Below are positions 38,701 through 47,700 of a stretch of 64,000 nucleotides of DNA, piece by piece. The translations under genes were made by a program, and so were the position numbers. The stretch's first letter is position 1. Every line of letters starts with the position of its first letter. This DNA is from a virus: positions 64,001-128,000 of the IMG/VR virus record IMGVR_UViG_3300008108_000023; one strand, given 5' to 3'. Under the pieces are notes generated by a model, which was given only the letters and a program-made list of their open reading frames with translations, made no database searches and was not told where the DNA came from.

Positions 38701-40025
38701 TTTATAAGTAATCTTCGATAAAACTCATACTCAGCTTCAATTAAATTCGTACCGGTTGATACTCCGTCATAATTTGATTGTAATCTTGAATATAAAACAT
38801 CATTTAGACTATTTTCATCGAATAAATTTAATGTTGATAAACCTAAATTTTCTGCTAAGTTTTTTAAAAGTACATCAGGTAAATTATTAATTCCATCATA
38901 ACTTACGTTTCTCATATAAGCTATGTTGTCTATGTATTTCTTTACACTATCAAAGCTTTGACCATATAATTGAAATACACTTTCAGCTCTTTTATCTTCG
39001 GTGTCAAATTCAAATAACTGTGGTGCGGCTAAAAATCTAACCATTAGATTAGATTTATACACATCTATCTCATCAGCAATATCTTTTAATTTACCAACAT
39101 ATAAATCGTAATCAAAACCGGTTATTTGTATGTTATAACCATCATTAGATATTGGCCAAGTTATTACAACATCAACCAAAGATGTTTTTGAATTGTCTTG
39201 AACATCTCTCGGTACTTTAAATGATGAAGTATAAATTGGATTTGTTTCTCTATTTAAAAGTGATTCCTCTAAATCGTCTAACCCTTCGAAAAATTCTTCA
39301 ACTAAACCATCGTTTGGTCTTATCAATAAATTTTCTGAATATGTTGAACCAGTAAATGGTTGTCCATATACCTTTAAGTAAATTCTATTGTTTGTATTCG
39401 GTTCGCTGTATTCTAAAATTGGATATGGTGTGTTATTTGTAACAACAACATATTTTGTATAAGACGAATAAAAATTTCTTAATTCGTTTTCAGTTTCTGG
39501 TTTAACTACTGAATTAGGCTCAACAAAAACTAAATCAAAAGGATTGAATATTTTACTTCTTTCGATGTAAAAAGTTGTGGTATTGGTGCTATCGTTATAT
39601 GTTATTCCACTAGCACTGTAATTAGAAACACCTATAGGACTGTCCGATAAGATTGAAATTCCACCCGGAAACTTGTTTATAATTCTAGTTAATGAAACTA
39701 AAATTCTACTTGTTAACGAACCAAATAAAGATTTATCGGCATATTTTTTGTTGCCCTTAAACCTTACTTCGTCAGTTCTCTTTTTTCTTGGTGTTGCTGA
39801 TGTTGTTTGAATACCCTCAACCTCTTTTAACGTATCTAATGTTAAAAATTGAGAGAATGGGTTACTCGTAAAATTTTTAGAATCTTTGTCAGGGATAGAC
39901 TTATCAAGCGCAAATACGGTGTTGGTTAGTGCAGATGAACCATCAGTTATCTGTCTACCAACTAAGAAATCATTAAATGTTTCCGCTCCGCTTGACGCTT
40001 GACTCGGTACTTTTCTCCTTGCCAT
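35781..40025 (-). CDS. Large tail/baseplate protein with a tail-protein-I-like region
   Basis: A 1414-residue virion protein. Residues about 350-480 contain the pattern of P2 gpI/TIGR02242-type tail proteins: a helical stretch (LYGQSFDSVKKYIDNIAYM), LAENLGL, then RRLLINLAHIYKSKGTKSSIDFFLKFLGAP, split here for description only. Such domains join baseplate to fibres. The N-terminal 70 residues are basic and polar; the C-terminal half (about 800-1414) is beta-rich with scattered Cys, like stacked Ig-type domains. The ATG overlaps the stop of the 305-aa gene. Its position directly before the giant repeat gene makes it a candidate attachment protein for that fibre. Confidence 0.65.
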   Translation of the reverse strand: MARRKVPSQASSGAETFNDFLVGRQITDGSSALTNTVFALDKSIPDKDSKNFTSNPFSQFLTLDTLKEVEGIQTTSATPRKKRTDEVRFKGNKKYADKSLFGSLTSRILVSLTRIINKFPGGISILSDSPIGVSNYSASGITYNDSTNTTTFYIERSKIFNPFDLVFVEPNSVVKPETENELRNFYSSYTKYVVVTNNTPYPILEYSEPNTNNRIYLKVYGQPFTGSTYSENLLIRPNDGLVEEFFEGLDDLEESLLNRETNPIYTSSFKVPRDVQDNSKTSLVDVVITWPISNDGYNIQITGFDYDLYVGKLKDIADEIDVYKSNLMVRFLAAPQLFEFDTEDKRAESVFQLYGQSFDSVKKYIDNIAYMRNVSYDGINNLPDVLLKNLAENLGLSTLNLFDENSLNDVLYSRLQSNYDGVSTGTNLIEAEYEFYRRLLINLAHIYKSKGTKSSIDFFLKFLGAPEPLIRIDEYIYKVTSIPSSFNLQQDIYDAIQGNKRYSYATFDSTGFTYSKVYYSASTTFDREGYPVDEKTGLPRRAYNETENIFFGKGSGWYDITLSHRTPLVLDSSNSILTGNTKTIKTKNKNYTYGEEYFDLYRTLPGLDTGYELVSAVDNKDGKPIEDDYLLILNRKNIGIYISPSRGIDYDIFRQSRELLISFGTNTLLPQTGKTFAEFLDTFIHGLVTNSNKIRYKKNYIQLEDVYRDYISQTTGFTPYNQINVIEFVNKLSPYWPQLVEQLVPSTTQWTGGNLIENNVFGRPKYQYRYDCQPLEFIEELYPDFENVIEEDLENILGEENNFRGLINLTGVTYYPVIEIDGTVYGGADYTGLTSSMYVIVSGTSNTSNSAKLFDAQPFTGCTSGVTSGDTVNLSLICDYKDYLEPDVTKIKELWLSALSVLIDDVTITRNSAGYEPYSAFTGTTGQTYFSETIPLIKYTTYTDENGVEKVKFSSVKLGPNECSVVDYFDYRFDADYKITKNTNGISVKVYTDNTVYCDSNSGCTLVSDVFFEVIGYKTGIQQGSTWPFNIYANCVSGTNENADVYIQKVSDCVYKLTGFSENDVIDFNIVDAANKEVKFKIEGLQPKIEHDPCPTPSGKSHVELFSIVGYQGTISSPISVVSGATYCDNYTGYTIQPKVEYKSNFNYGLKCDSIVLVVDSGLTIDNQTTDDNIESYISGGTISGKSVCDLNVGEYVLSASYKQCTEYSHQQIVNGPVSGYSFTYNYQKLEITDIECLASIKKSIITGLTQNNTYEVFEVLPTTQLRVYTNRIIENFGTPTNSVYFFDDRFPEELQKKPTDFIEPCCDHPKELYNHGDYLINKYGKTIEVIDVDLNYCDTGLYFNLNFELDNTPLTDEFVVVFNGNNSDQILMKHKYDKHPNIGFNLGQYYIDANHCPTEPTNEELSSSIFDCP

Positions 40026-40942
40026 TATTCTGTTATAGTATCAAAGTTTAAGGTTTCGTCTACGTCATTTCTTTCTTCACGAATCTCATATAATGTTTCA
40101 TTAAATTCGTCTTTAACTTCGTAAAGATTGTATTGTCTATAGATGTTATTATTATTGTCATAGATGGTATAGATACCTTGTGAAACCGCTTTACTTTGAT
40201 TACCATAAAGAGCATGTGCCAATGTTGAAGCATCATGTTCAACCATTTCTACCTCAATTGTGGTGGGATTTAAATATGTGTTTGTTAATATGATTTTTTG
40301 TGATGGTACACCAATAAATGGAACCGTATTTGGTTTATTTGTTGGTGCTGAAGATGGTGTTACTGTTAAAAACATCAAATTGGTTGCCTGTTCACTATAC
40401 TGATATCTGATAGCTTTTTGTGATGTACTTGTTAAATTTGAAACAATTGGTGTACAGTAGAACGAAGATGTTACGATTCTATAAAAATTTGGAATTTTTT
40501 TATTGTCAGATGAATTAATGTACTCAATTCTATATCCAACAAGTCCTTGTGGTGTAAATTTATTTCTATCATCAGCAGGAACATTGGATAAGTCAATGAC
40601 CAATCCTCTAACTGAAGGTAGAGACGCTAAAATTCCACAATCAGTAATTGAAGTTCTTATTTGTTTTGGTCTTATATGGAGTGTGTATACACCTAAATCC
40701 GCAAAATCGGATGCGGTTAATTTTAAGTTGTACAATCCACCTAAGATTTCAACATTAGGTGCTGAAGTATCATCCGTGGTGTTCGAATTATGATAAACAG
40801 GGGTTAATACTTCAGCTGAACTTAATTTCTTAAGAGTAACAGTCGAAGTGCTATTTCTATCCGCAACGTAATGAAAATAAATTTCAACGTCTTCGGGTGA
40901 CACATCTGATGGTCTAATTATACCGTAACTACCTACTGCCAT
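40025..40942 (-). CDS. Beta-rich virion protein, 305 aa
   Basis: A mostly beta-strand protein with no signal peptide and two or three Cys. The N-terminal 110 residues (EDVEIYFHYVADRNSTSTVTLKKL; GLYNLKLTASDFADLGVYTLHIRP, abbreviated) have the look of an Ig-like or bacterial adhesion sandwich. The C-terminal 60 residues are acidic and helical (YEVKDEFNETLYEIREERNDVDE). It follows a TATTTAT element and is coupled by TAATG to the 1414-aa gene. Probably part of the baseplate or fibre base; family not recognised. Confidence 0.6.
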   Translation of the reverse strand: MAVGSYGIIRPSDVSPEDVEIYFHYVADRNSTSTVTLKKLSSAEVLTPVYHNSNTTDDTSAPNVEILGGLYNLKLTASDFADLGVYTLHIRPKQIRTSITDCGILASLPSVRGLVIDLSNVPADDRNKFTPQGLVGYRIEYINSSDNKKIPNFYRIVTSSFYCTPIVSNLTSTSQKAIRYQYSEQATNLMFLTVTPSSAPTNKPNTVPFIGVPSQKIILTNTYLNPTTIEVEMVEHDASTLAHALYGNQSKAVSQGIYTIYDNNNNIYRQYNLYEVKDEFNETLYEIREERNDVDETLNFDTITE

Positions 40943-40953
40943 GTTTTTTTATA

Positions 40954-40960
40954 ATAAATA
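40954..40960 (-). promoter_or_regulatory. TATTTAT element before 305-aa gene
   Basis: The sense strand reads ATATTTATT, 11 bases before the ATG at 40942, in a 24-base intergenic gap. Confidence 0.55.
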
Positions 40961-40966
40961 TGAAAA

Positions 40967-42133
40967 TTATTGTTTTCTAATATTAAAATATCCGTTTCCA
41001 TAAATTGATAATTCACCTGTGTTGTCAATTTCAGATAATCGTAATGTTTTTTCCATTACACCTTGTTTTCCTCTTTCAACAAAAATGTCAGAATAGATTA
41101 CTGGTTCATCAATAAATCCTAAGAAATGTTCATTTCTTGTAATAACCTTATTGATGACTTCTTCTTTTGTAAATCCTGATGTTGTACCAGTAATTGTAGT
41201 GATTCCATCCTCAAAATCTTGATAATACAAATTATCAATTGTGTATGCACTGTAAGCCACACCATTTGTTACTCCTGTAGTTACACCTGAGTATGTATTT
41301 GAACCGTATAATTTTAATTCGCTAATTTTACTTTTACCAATTGCAGCATATGTAAATGTGGTATAACCTGTGTTGGTTCCATTATAGTCTAAATCGTTTA
41401 GATAATTTTGACTTTGACCCGATATGTTGGTGTATGGTATTGTGAACCCGGAGAATGTCCCTAATGGGTTAGAGACAGTGGTATTTGAAGGTACTTGTAC
41501 TTTCTTTTTAGTTTCAAACTGACTCCATGGTGTGTTGATTGAAATTGATATGGTTGTTTCGCCGGTGGATGAATATGTTTTTGTTGCGGTAATTCCAGTT
41601 GTTGATAGAATACTTGTAGTCCCGTCTCCCCAACTGACAGTAAAATCGATAAAATGTATTTCAGAAACTTTACTCGTGTCCACCGTATTGTAAACCTGAA
41701 CTGTGTTACCGGTCTGAGTATAAGAAAAGTTACAAATTTGTTCAACTTGTTCAAGTTCCCCATCAAAACCAACCATTACACCCATTTCGTCAACGTGTGT
41801 TTCTAAAAATATCGGTAACATGTGTTCACCATACGCCTCCCCTTTTGTAATATTGTTCCAACCATATAGTTCTAAAGTTAAATCACAACCAGCGTCTCCG
41901 TAAGAGTTGGTTGGTATGGTGGTTCCCGTCCACATGTAGTATCCATTACTAACAGTACCACCAGTGACGTTATACACTATAAAACCATCTAAAGGGTCAA
42001 GATATTGAGACTCCGACCACGATATTAAACTACCCAAACTATTGTACCAATATGGACCATCGTTTGAATACAATTTAACATTAGGAATATTTTTCCTAAG
42101 TATTTCGTATTTTGTTGGTGATTTAATATCCAT
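40967..42133 (-). CDS. Virion protein with a PKD-like domain, 388 aa
   Basis: A beta-rich structural protein. Residues about 160-205 hold a PKD-type signature (FTVSWGDGTTS, then TKTYSSTGETTISISI), an Ig-like fold common in surface-exposed proteins of Bacteroidota and phages. The N-terminal part is rich in Tyr, Trp and Gly (GPYWYNSLGSLISW, NGYYMWTGT), and the C-terminus (about 330-388) is polar with EKTLRLSEIDNTGELSIYGNGYF. The ATG overlaps the stop of the upstream 277-aa gene as TAATG. It belongs to a chain of six coupled virion genes after gp6. The exact baseplate role is unknown. Confidence 0.6.
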   Translation of the reverse strand: MDIKSPTKYEILRKNIPNVKLYSNDGPYWYNSLGSLISWSESQYLDPLDGFIVYNVTGGTVSNGYYMWTGTTIPTNSYGDAGCDLTLELYGWNNITKGEAYGEHMLPIFLETHVDEMGVMVGFDGELEQVEQICNFSYTQTGNTVQVYNTVDTSKVSEIHFIDFTVSWGDGTTSILSTTGITATKTYSSTGETTISISINTPWSQFETKKKVQVPSNTTVSNPLGTFSGFTIPYTNISGQSQNYLNDLDYNGTNTGYTTFTYAAIGKSKISELKLYGSNTYSGVTTGVTNGVAYSAYTIDNLYYQDFEDGITTITGTTSGFTKEEVINKVITRNEHFLGFIDEPVIYSDIFVERGKQGVMEKTLRLSEIDNTGELSIYGNGYFNIRKQ

Positions 42134-42966
42134 TATTGTTTTCTTTCATAAAAATTTATTGGTGCGGTTACTATTCCTTTTCTTGTACCTAATGAACCAT
42201 TATACGCATAAACTATGTATGAATAATTTGTTCTATCTATAATTACTTTATAGTAGACATCTTCTTCTTCAGCATACGGTGTTGTTGCATTTACATTTTT
42301 TGATTTATTTACAAAATCAATAACACTTCCGTCTTTTGCATTATAGTACTTGGCGGTCATATAAAATGTATTTCCCGTAATATTTGTTTCATCAAATGGT
42401 GAATCATCCGCAAACCAAAAAAAGTACATATTTTCCGTATTTCTGTAGTTTGAACCAGTGAAAACAGGGACATAAACAAAATCGTTTAGAGGTAACGTAG
42501 CTCCCGACGGTGTGCCTGTATAATATATTCTTTCACCAAGAGGGAGTGATAAATTCTTTGCAAAAACCAATCTTCTATTCGTTTGATTTGGTGATGCGTC
42601 ATTATTAGTTTTGTAAAACTCTAATCTGAAAAAACTTTCTGTTGACTGTTTTAACATTTTAGAATTTTCTTCCATTGTTATTCCAACGTCTTCATAATTT
42701 TGTGAGTAATTACCAAAACTATTCAAAAAATAAAAATTATACCATATGTCCGTTTGGTTAAAAGTATTATCAGTTACCGGTGAAACTTGGTCATATGCGG
42801 TATGTATGTATCTTACAGTTTCATAATTTTCAGTTGGGTTGATGATTTCATATAAAATCTCTTGCTCCATCTGCTCAGCATTATCAGTCCAACCCAAATC
42901 TGTTTTAAACATTTGGTTTGATGGAATTATAATTGTTTGGTCATTATTTTTAGCAAGAATTTTCAT
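42133..42966 (-). CDS. Virion protein of unknown role, 277 aa
   Basis: A protein with many aromatic and Asn residues, no cysteine, no signal peptide and no membrane segment. Strand-rich sequence (TIIIPSNQMFK; RRLVFAKNLSLPLGERIYYTG; NMYFFWFADDSPF) suggests a compact beta domain. The N-terminus begins MKILAKNNDQTIIIPS, similar in style to the next gene upstream (MDKKRIILPSKKFF), so the two may share an attachment motif. It is coupled on both sides, 1 base from the 586-aa gene and TAATG to the 388-aa gene. Family not recognised. Confidence 0.6.
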   Translation of the reverse strand: MKILAKNNDQTIIIPSNQMFKTDLGWTDNAEQMEQEILYEIINPTENYETVRYIHTAYDQVSPVTDNTFNQTDIWYNFYFLNSFGNYSQNYEDVGITMEENSKMLKQSTESFFRLEFYKTNNDASPNQTNRRLVFAKNLSLPLGERIYYTGTPSGATLPLNDFVYVPVFTGSNYRNTENMYFFWFADDSPFDETNITGNTFYMTAKYYNAKDGSVIDFVNKSKNVNATTPYAEEEDVYYKVIIDRTNYSYIVYAYNGSLGTRKGIVTAPINFYERKQ

Positions 42967-42967
42967 A

Positions 42968-44728
42968 TTAACATTTAAACTTGTTTACGTTCTTAACTTT
43001 ATCTTGTTTATTCCTGTAGATATTTTCGTTTCGTAAATAAAAATCAATATCACTTTTTACATAATGTATATTATTAATAAAAGGAAAGTTGGTACCGAAA
43101 CCATCAGGGTCAATAAATCCATGGTCGTATAAATCTCTCCATTTCCATAACGCCTCGTCTTCAAAATATTTTGAATTCTGTGGTAATCCGTATACTTGAT
43201 TTGTTGTTGAAGTTTCAATATATGGTGACAATTGTCTTAGTTTTACTCTATGGTGTGGTTGATAATAAAGACCATACATGTTTGTCATTGAACCACCTGA
43301 AAAGGTTACAGTTGTACCCGTTTGTCCATAATCAAAAACAAATAAAGGATTAGAGAATCTGTGATATGATTCACTTATAATTCTTTCTTTTAATTCTGAA
43401 CGATTGTATTCAACAAAGGCACCATGTAAAACTGTACCAACAGGTAAATCTACACCTGTTGTAAAATTATAGGTTGTTGCACTAATCGTTCTCGAGAAAC
43501 CACTTGTTAATATGGACGTTTCAGTAGTTCCTGTACCATTAAAATGTTCGTCAACCCATGTATCATGAAAATTGAATTTCCAACCAACTTTAGGTGGGTA
43601 TTCAAAATAACCGTTTCTATTGGCCAAAATGGTACTTACATAAACTTCAGTTGGTAAATAACCTAAATTATTAGTTAATCCCGTAAGAACAAATGGTTCT
43701 TTGAAATCATAAATTAATGATTCCATCATATTCCTTTCAACCAAAACATCAGAAACACCAGCACTATTTTCTAAAAGTAATTTTCTTTCGTTTTCCCAAA
43801 TAGATGACTCAAATCCAATTTTGTCTAATATATAATCTTCCCTTTCTGTTAGTGTTTTGTGTTTGTGAACGTAATAATTAGATGTGGAACCTGTTATGTC
43901 ATTTCTGTCAAGACATCGTTTACCAAAAACAACTGTTGAAAGTGTTGAACCAGAGGGTAATTCGGATTTAGATATTTCTAAAACATATTTTTCAGAATTA
44001 TATATTGAGTCACCAACACTTATAATTGTGAATGTTTTACCCGTGACATTTACCGCGTTATTAAAACTACCTCCGCTTAGTGTAATAAATTCACCCGATA
44101 ACATTCCGTGTTCTACAGGACTTGTTAACTTGTATGTGTTACCATTGCTTTCAACCCTAAAAGGTATTCCATCGCCTGATGTAAAACTAAAATAAGTTCC
44201 ACCACTTAATGAATATTTCATCGGATAAGCACTGTCTTGACCATAAACATATGAAAGGTATATGTTCCAATTGTGATATGGTGCTTGTATGGACGATATT
44301 GAGGTGTGTTCAGTTTCTCCTGAATAAGCAAAAATGGGACTGTACGTTGTTAATGATGAAATAGTTTGTATAGTGTTTATTTGTCTTACCACATCTTTTC
44401 TTAAAAAAGCAAATTCTTGGTAGGGTATGAAACCTGTAAAATCATTATTACCACCGTCACCAACCAAATACAGTCTTTTTAATAATGGATTATATTCAGA
44501 TGAACCACTATAAAGATTTCTAAAAACCATTTTTAGTTTACCATGAATTTTATAGCTATTACTTTCGTTCCTTTCTTTATTAAAGAGCTCCGCGTTACTT
44601 AGAATAATTGTTCTGTCACCTTCTCTTAAAAGATTCTCAGTTTCCTCTAACCCAACACGAATTGTTTGGTCTTCATTGATTGAACCAAAAAATTTTTTAG
44701 ATGGTAATATAATCCTTTTTTTATCCAT
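42968..44728 (-). CDS. Virion protein of unknown role, 586 aa
   Basis: A large beta-rich protein with few Cys. The N-terminal stretch MDKKRIILPSKKFFGSINEDQTIRVGLEETE is followed by strand and loop segments containing many Gly-Thr-Tyr motifs (NDFTGFIPYQEF, SLSGGTYFSFTSGDG). A C-terminal section (about 480-586) is aromatic and basic (YYQPHHRVKLRQLSPY, ENIYRNKQDKVKNVNKFKC). The start overlaps the stop of the 1374-aa gene (TAATG). Gene order after gp25 and gp6 suggests baseplate wedge or fibre base. No family was recognised. Confidence 0.6.
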   Translation of the reverse strand: MDKKRIILPSKKFFGSINEDQTIRVGLEETENLLREGDRTIILSNAELFNKERNESNSYKIHGKLKMVFRNLYSGSSEYNPLLKRLYLVGDGGNNDFTGFIPYQEFAFLRKDVVRQINTIQTISSLTTYSPIFAYSGETEHTSISSIQAPYHNWNIYLSYVYGQDSAYPMKYSLSGGTYFSFTSGDGIPFRVESNGNTYKLTSPVEHGMLSGEFITLSGGSFNNAVNVTGKTFTIISVGDSIYNSEKYVLEISKSELPSGSTLSTVVFGKRCLDRNDITGSTSNYYVHKHKTLTEREDYILDKIGFESSIWENERKLLLENSAGVSDVLVERNMMESLIYDFKEPFVLTGLTNNLGYLPTEVYVSTILANRNGYFEYPPKVGWKFNFHDTWVDEHFNGTGTTETSILTSGFSRTISATTYNFTTGVDLPVGTVLHGAFVEYNRSELKERIISESYHRFSNPLFVFDYGQTGTTVTFSGGSMTNMYGLYYQPHHRVKLRQLSPYIETSTTNQVYGLPQNSKYFEDEALWKWRDLYDHGFIDPDGFGTNFPFINNIHYVKSDIDFYLRNENIYRNKQDKVKNVNKFKC

Positions 44729-47700
44729 TATTCTTGAGATGGGAACGCACCTTTTGGTCCAAATAATTTTATAAATTTATCAACCGCAGTTGCGCCTGGT
44801 CTTAATCCAAAATAAAATAAGAATGGTGTTGATAATATTTGTTTATTACCAGTATAATTTACTTGTGTTGGTTTTAATATAAAATCAACATCATTATTCC
44901 ACGGTTTTGAAGCCCATCCCCCCACCTCTCCAACTCTAATCCACAAAGTACCTGCATCCGGTGATAAAGTGGTTCCTGATGTTATATGTAAAACAGTAAA
45001 CCCTTCCTCTTGATTGTTGTAGTTTAGATGCACGTCGTTTGTATCTTCAACATCAAACGAACCATCGTTAACATCAGCACCTGCGATTGTGAATGTATCT
45101 CCCGAATATGTTTTTGTCATCGGAAATAAAACATAATTATATGTTGAATCACCCGTAAACGCATAATTATACGTCATTCCTTGTAATCTCTGAGAAACAA
45201 CAGTGGCATAATCCCAAGATTGTCCATATCCTTCACCAAAACCTTGTCCGTCCTTATCCCAATAAAAAAATGGAACAATTTGTGACGATTCTGTTAACCT
45301 ACCTGGTTCATTTAGACAAACTCTAACCCTATAACCGTCATCGTCTAAAACAAAATTTATCGGCATTGGTCCATTCGTTGTTCCGGATTGTGATTTAAAT
45401 AATTGAACATAATCATCAGGGTCAAGAATTACAGGACTGTATTGACCATAATATCTATTTTGTAAATCAAATTCCTCAATACCGGCTTCATTGTTAATTG
45501 ATATTAATTGTAAAACGTCACCATTTAATATTTCTTTATTAGTGTTAAACGGGTAGTATGAAGTGTATCCATTATTAGAGAAAAAATCTTTATAATTATA
45601 ATTGGCGTTTGTGTCAAGTCTGTAATTAATGTAAAGACCCAACATTTCTTTAAAATTTTGATACGATGTTGAACCTATACTTCTAACAATAGAGCAATTT
45701 GGGTCTAATGTTGGGTCTACACAAATTTCTTTAATAAATTCATCTCTTGGACCTAAATCCATTATTGTTGTTGGGTGTCTTAGGGTACTGAATTCAGAAC
45801 CTGATGCCGTTTTTTGGAAAATCGAGCCGTTCCATTTTGTGGACCTGTAATAAAATTTTTTTACTGCGTCATTTGATGTTTTTTCTGAAACTTTATAATA
45901 TAGTAAATTTTGACAGTAATTGGTCCCTCTGACGTTCAAATCTAAAGTTTCTTCATTGTCCCATCTCACTCTAGCTTTGAAAGGGAACATATAAAGAGAA
46001 CCCGCTAACCAGTTGTCAAAAAAGGAATAATTAGCAATACCTTCGCAGAAAACTTTATTTACCAATTTTCTTCTTGCATATTCTCTGATTAATTTAAATT
46101 GTACATCTCTATTGTCTGTATGAGCCGCGGGAATTACTGTGTAAACACCAAATCTAAATTCAGAAAAACCACTTCTCGTGTCACATTTTATCGAACAAGG
46201 GTTTTTGGACAAGTCATTAGCTGCTGCTTGTCCAACTACCATTAAGTTTAAATTATTACAATTTGTACCAGGGTTTGCCGTTGTTCCACTATAATCGGCA
46301 GTAGTACCGCTTGCACAGTAACTTATTTTTACAATACCACTATCGTCATATATTGTATTTTGAGATAAACACCCTTCGGGTAAAGATGTGGAATCAAACG
46401 AGCTTGTTGTTGAACCGGTTATCGGGTAATTTGAATCGTATATTTCGTAAGTGAATCCCGACCAAACATAATCTTTTGGGATTGTTGGGTCGTTCCATTG
46501 TAACCACGAATTTGCGGACGCTAAATCTCTACCTAAAACACCTGTTGTTGAACCACAAGTATAGTTTCTGTAAAGAAAAGTATAACTATTTCCTGTTGTT
46601 AATCCACTTAATGCTGTAATATCGGCCGTTTGTGCACCTGAATGAGCTAGATAAGAAGTAACCCTTATGTAATAATTTCTATTAGGATTTACTATTATAT
46701 TGTTTATAATTGTTGATAATGATTGTCCATACGTGTAACCCGTATAATAATAAGATGTTAAACCACTTGAGGGTGATTCACTTAAAAAATATTCTCTTTC
46801 AGTTGGGTCATAGTCACATATAAAAATATCTGTCACCGTGGAATCACAGGTTCCTGTTACCACGGGTACACCATCTCCACCAGCGTAGGACATAGAACCA
46901 TCTCTAGCGCAAACACCTGTAACTGATGACCCACTAAATGGTATTGATTGGGATTGAATTGAGTTATTAGTACAATCTCTCCAAGTATAGGTGGTTGTGC
47001 CAGTAGTTGGTGGTGGTAAAGTGTATGTTGTACAATTAACCAAAAAAGTAAGTTTGTCTCGAACCGCGGTACCACTAGCGACTTTTTGATATATGTTAGA
47101 AGGGTCGGTGTCAGTCGACGAATCTTCCGTAAAAACTTGAATTTCATCACAAGATTCACATTCGGGATATATTGTTAAACTTAATCTTACTGTTCCCAAT
47201 GCTTGTAATGGTTCAATAATTGATTCATCCCACCCGTCAAAAGGTGCCCAATAAAAAGTCCATCCTAAAATATTCCAAGGACCAATTCTAACTTTTTCAT
47301 AAATTAATTGAAATGGAGCAATGATAATTTGAACAGCACCAACAAAGGCGGTATATATGACTCTTTCGAACGCATTAATAATAATCGCCAAAAGAATTGC
47401 AAAACTAAACTTTCTCCACGCATAATTTATTGGTGGGGTGACAACACTTGATTCGCAATCTTCTTCCGCTTTTGGTGCAATATCTTTTATACCTAAAAAG
47501 TTGTCTTTACCACCTTTAAAATGCCCACCCATGTAAGATGTTACAGTGTAGACTTTGTTATATGTAAATCTATAGAAATAATCCTCAGGATAATAACTTC
47601 CATAAGTCTGATTGAATATTACTGATGAACTTGTGGCTGAAGTTGGGTAGTCGTCCCAATTTAATGAAAACGCATATGAACCATCAACGTCGGAATTGTA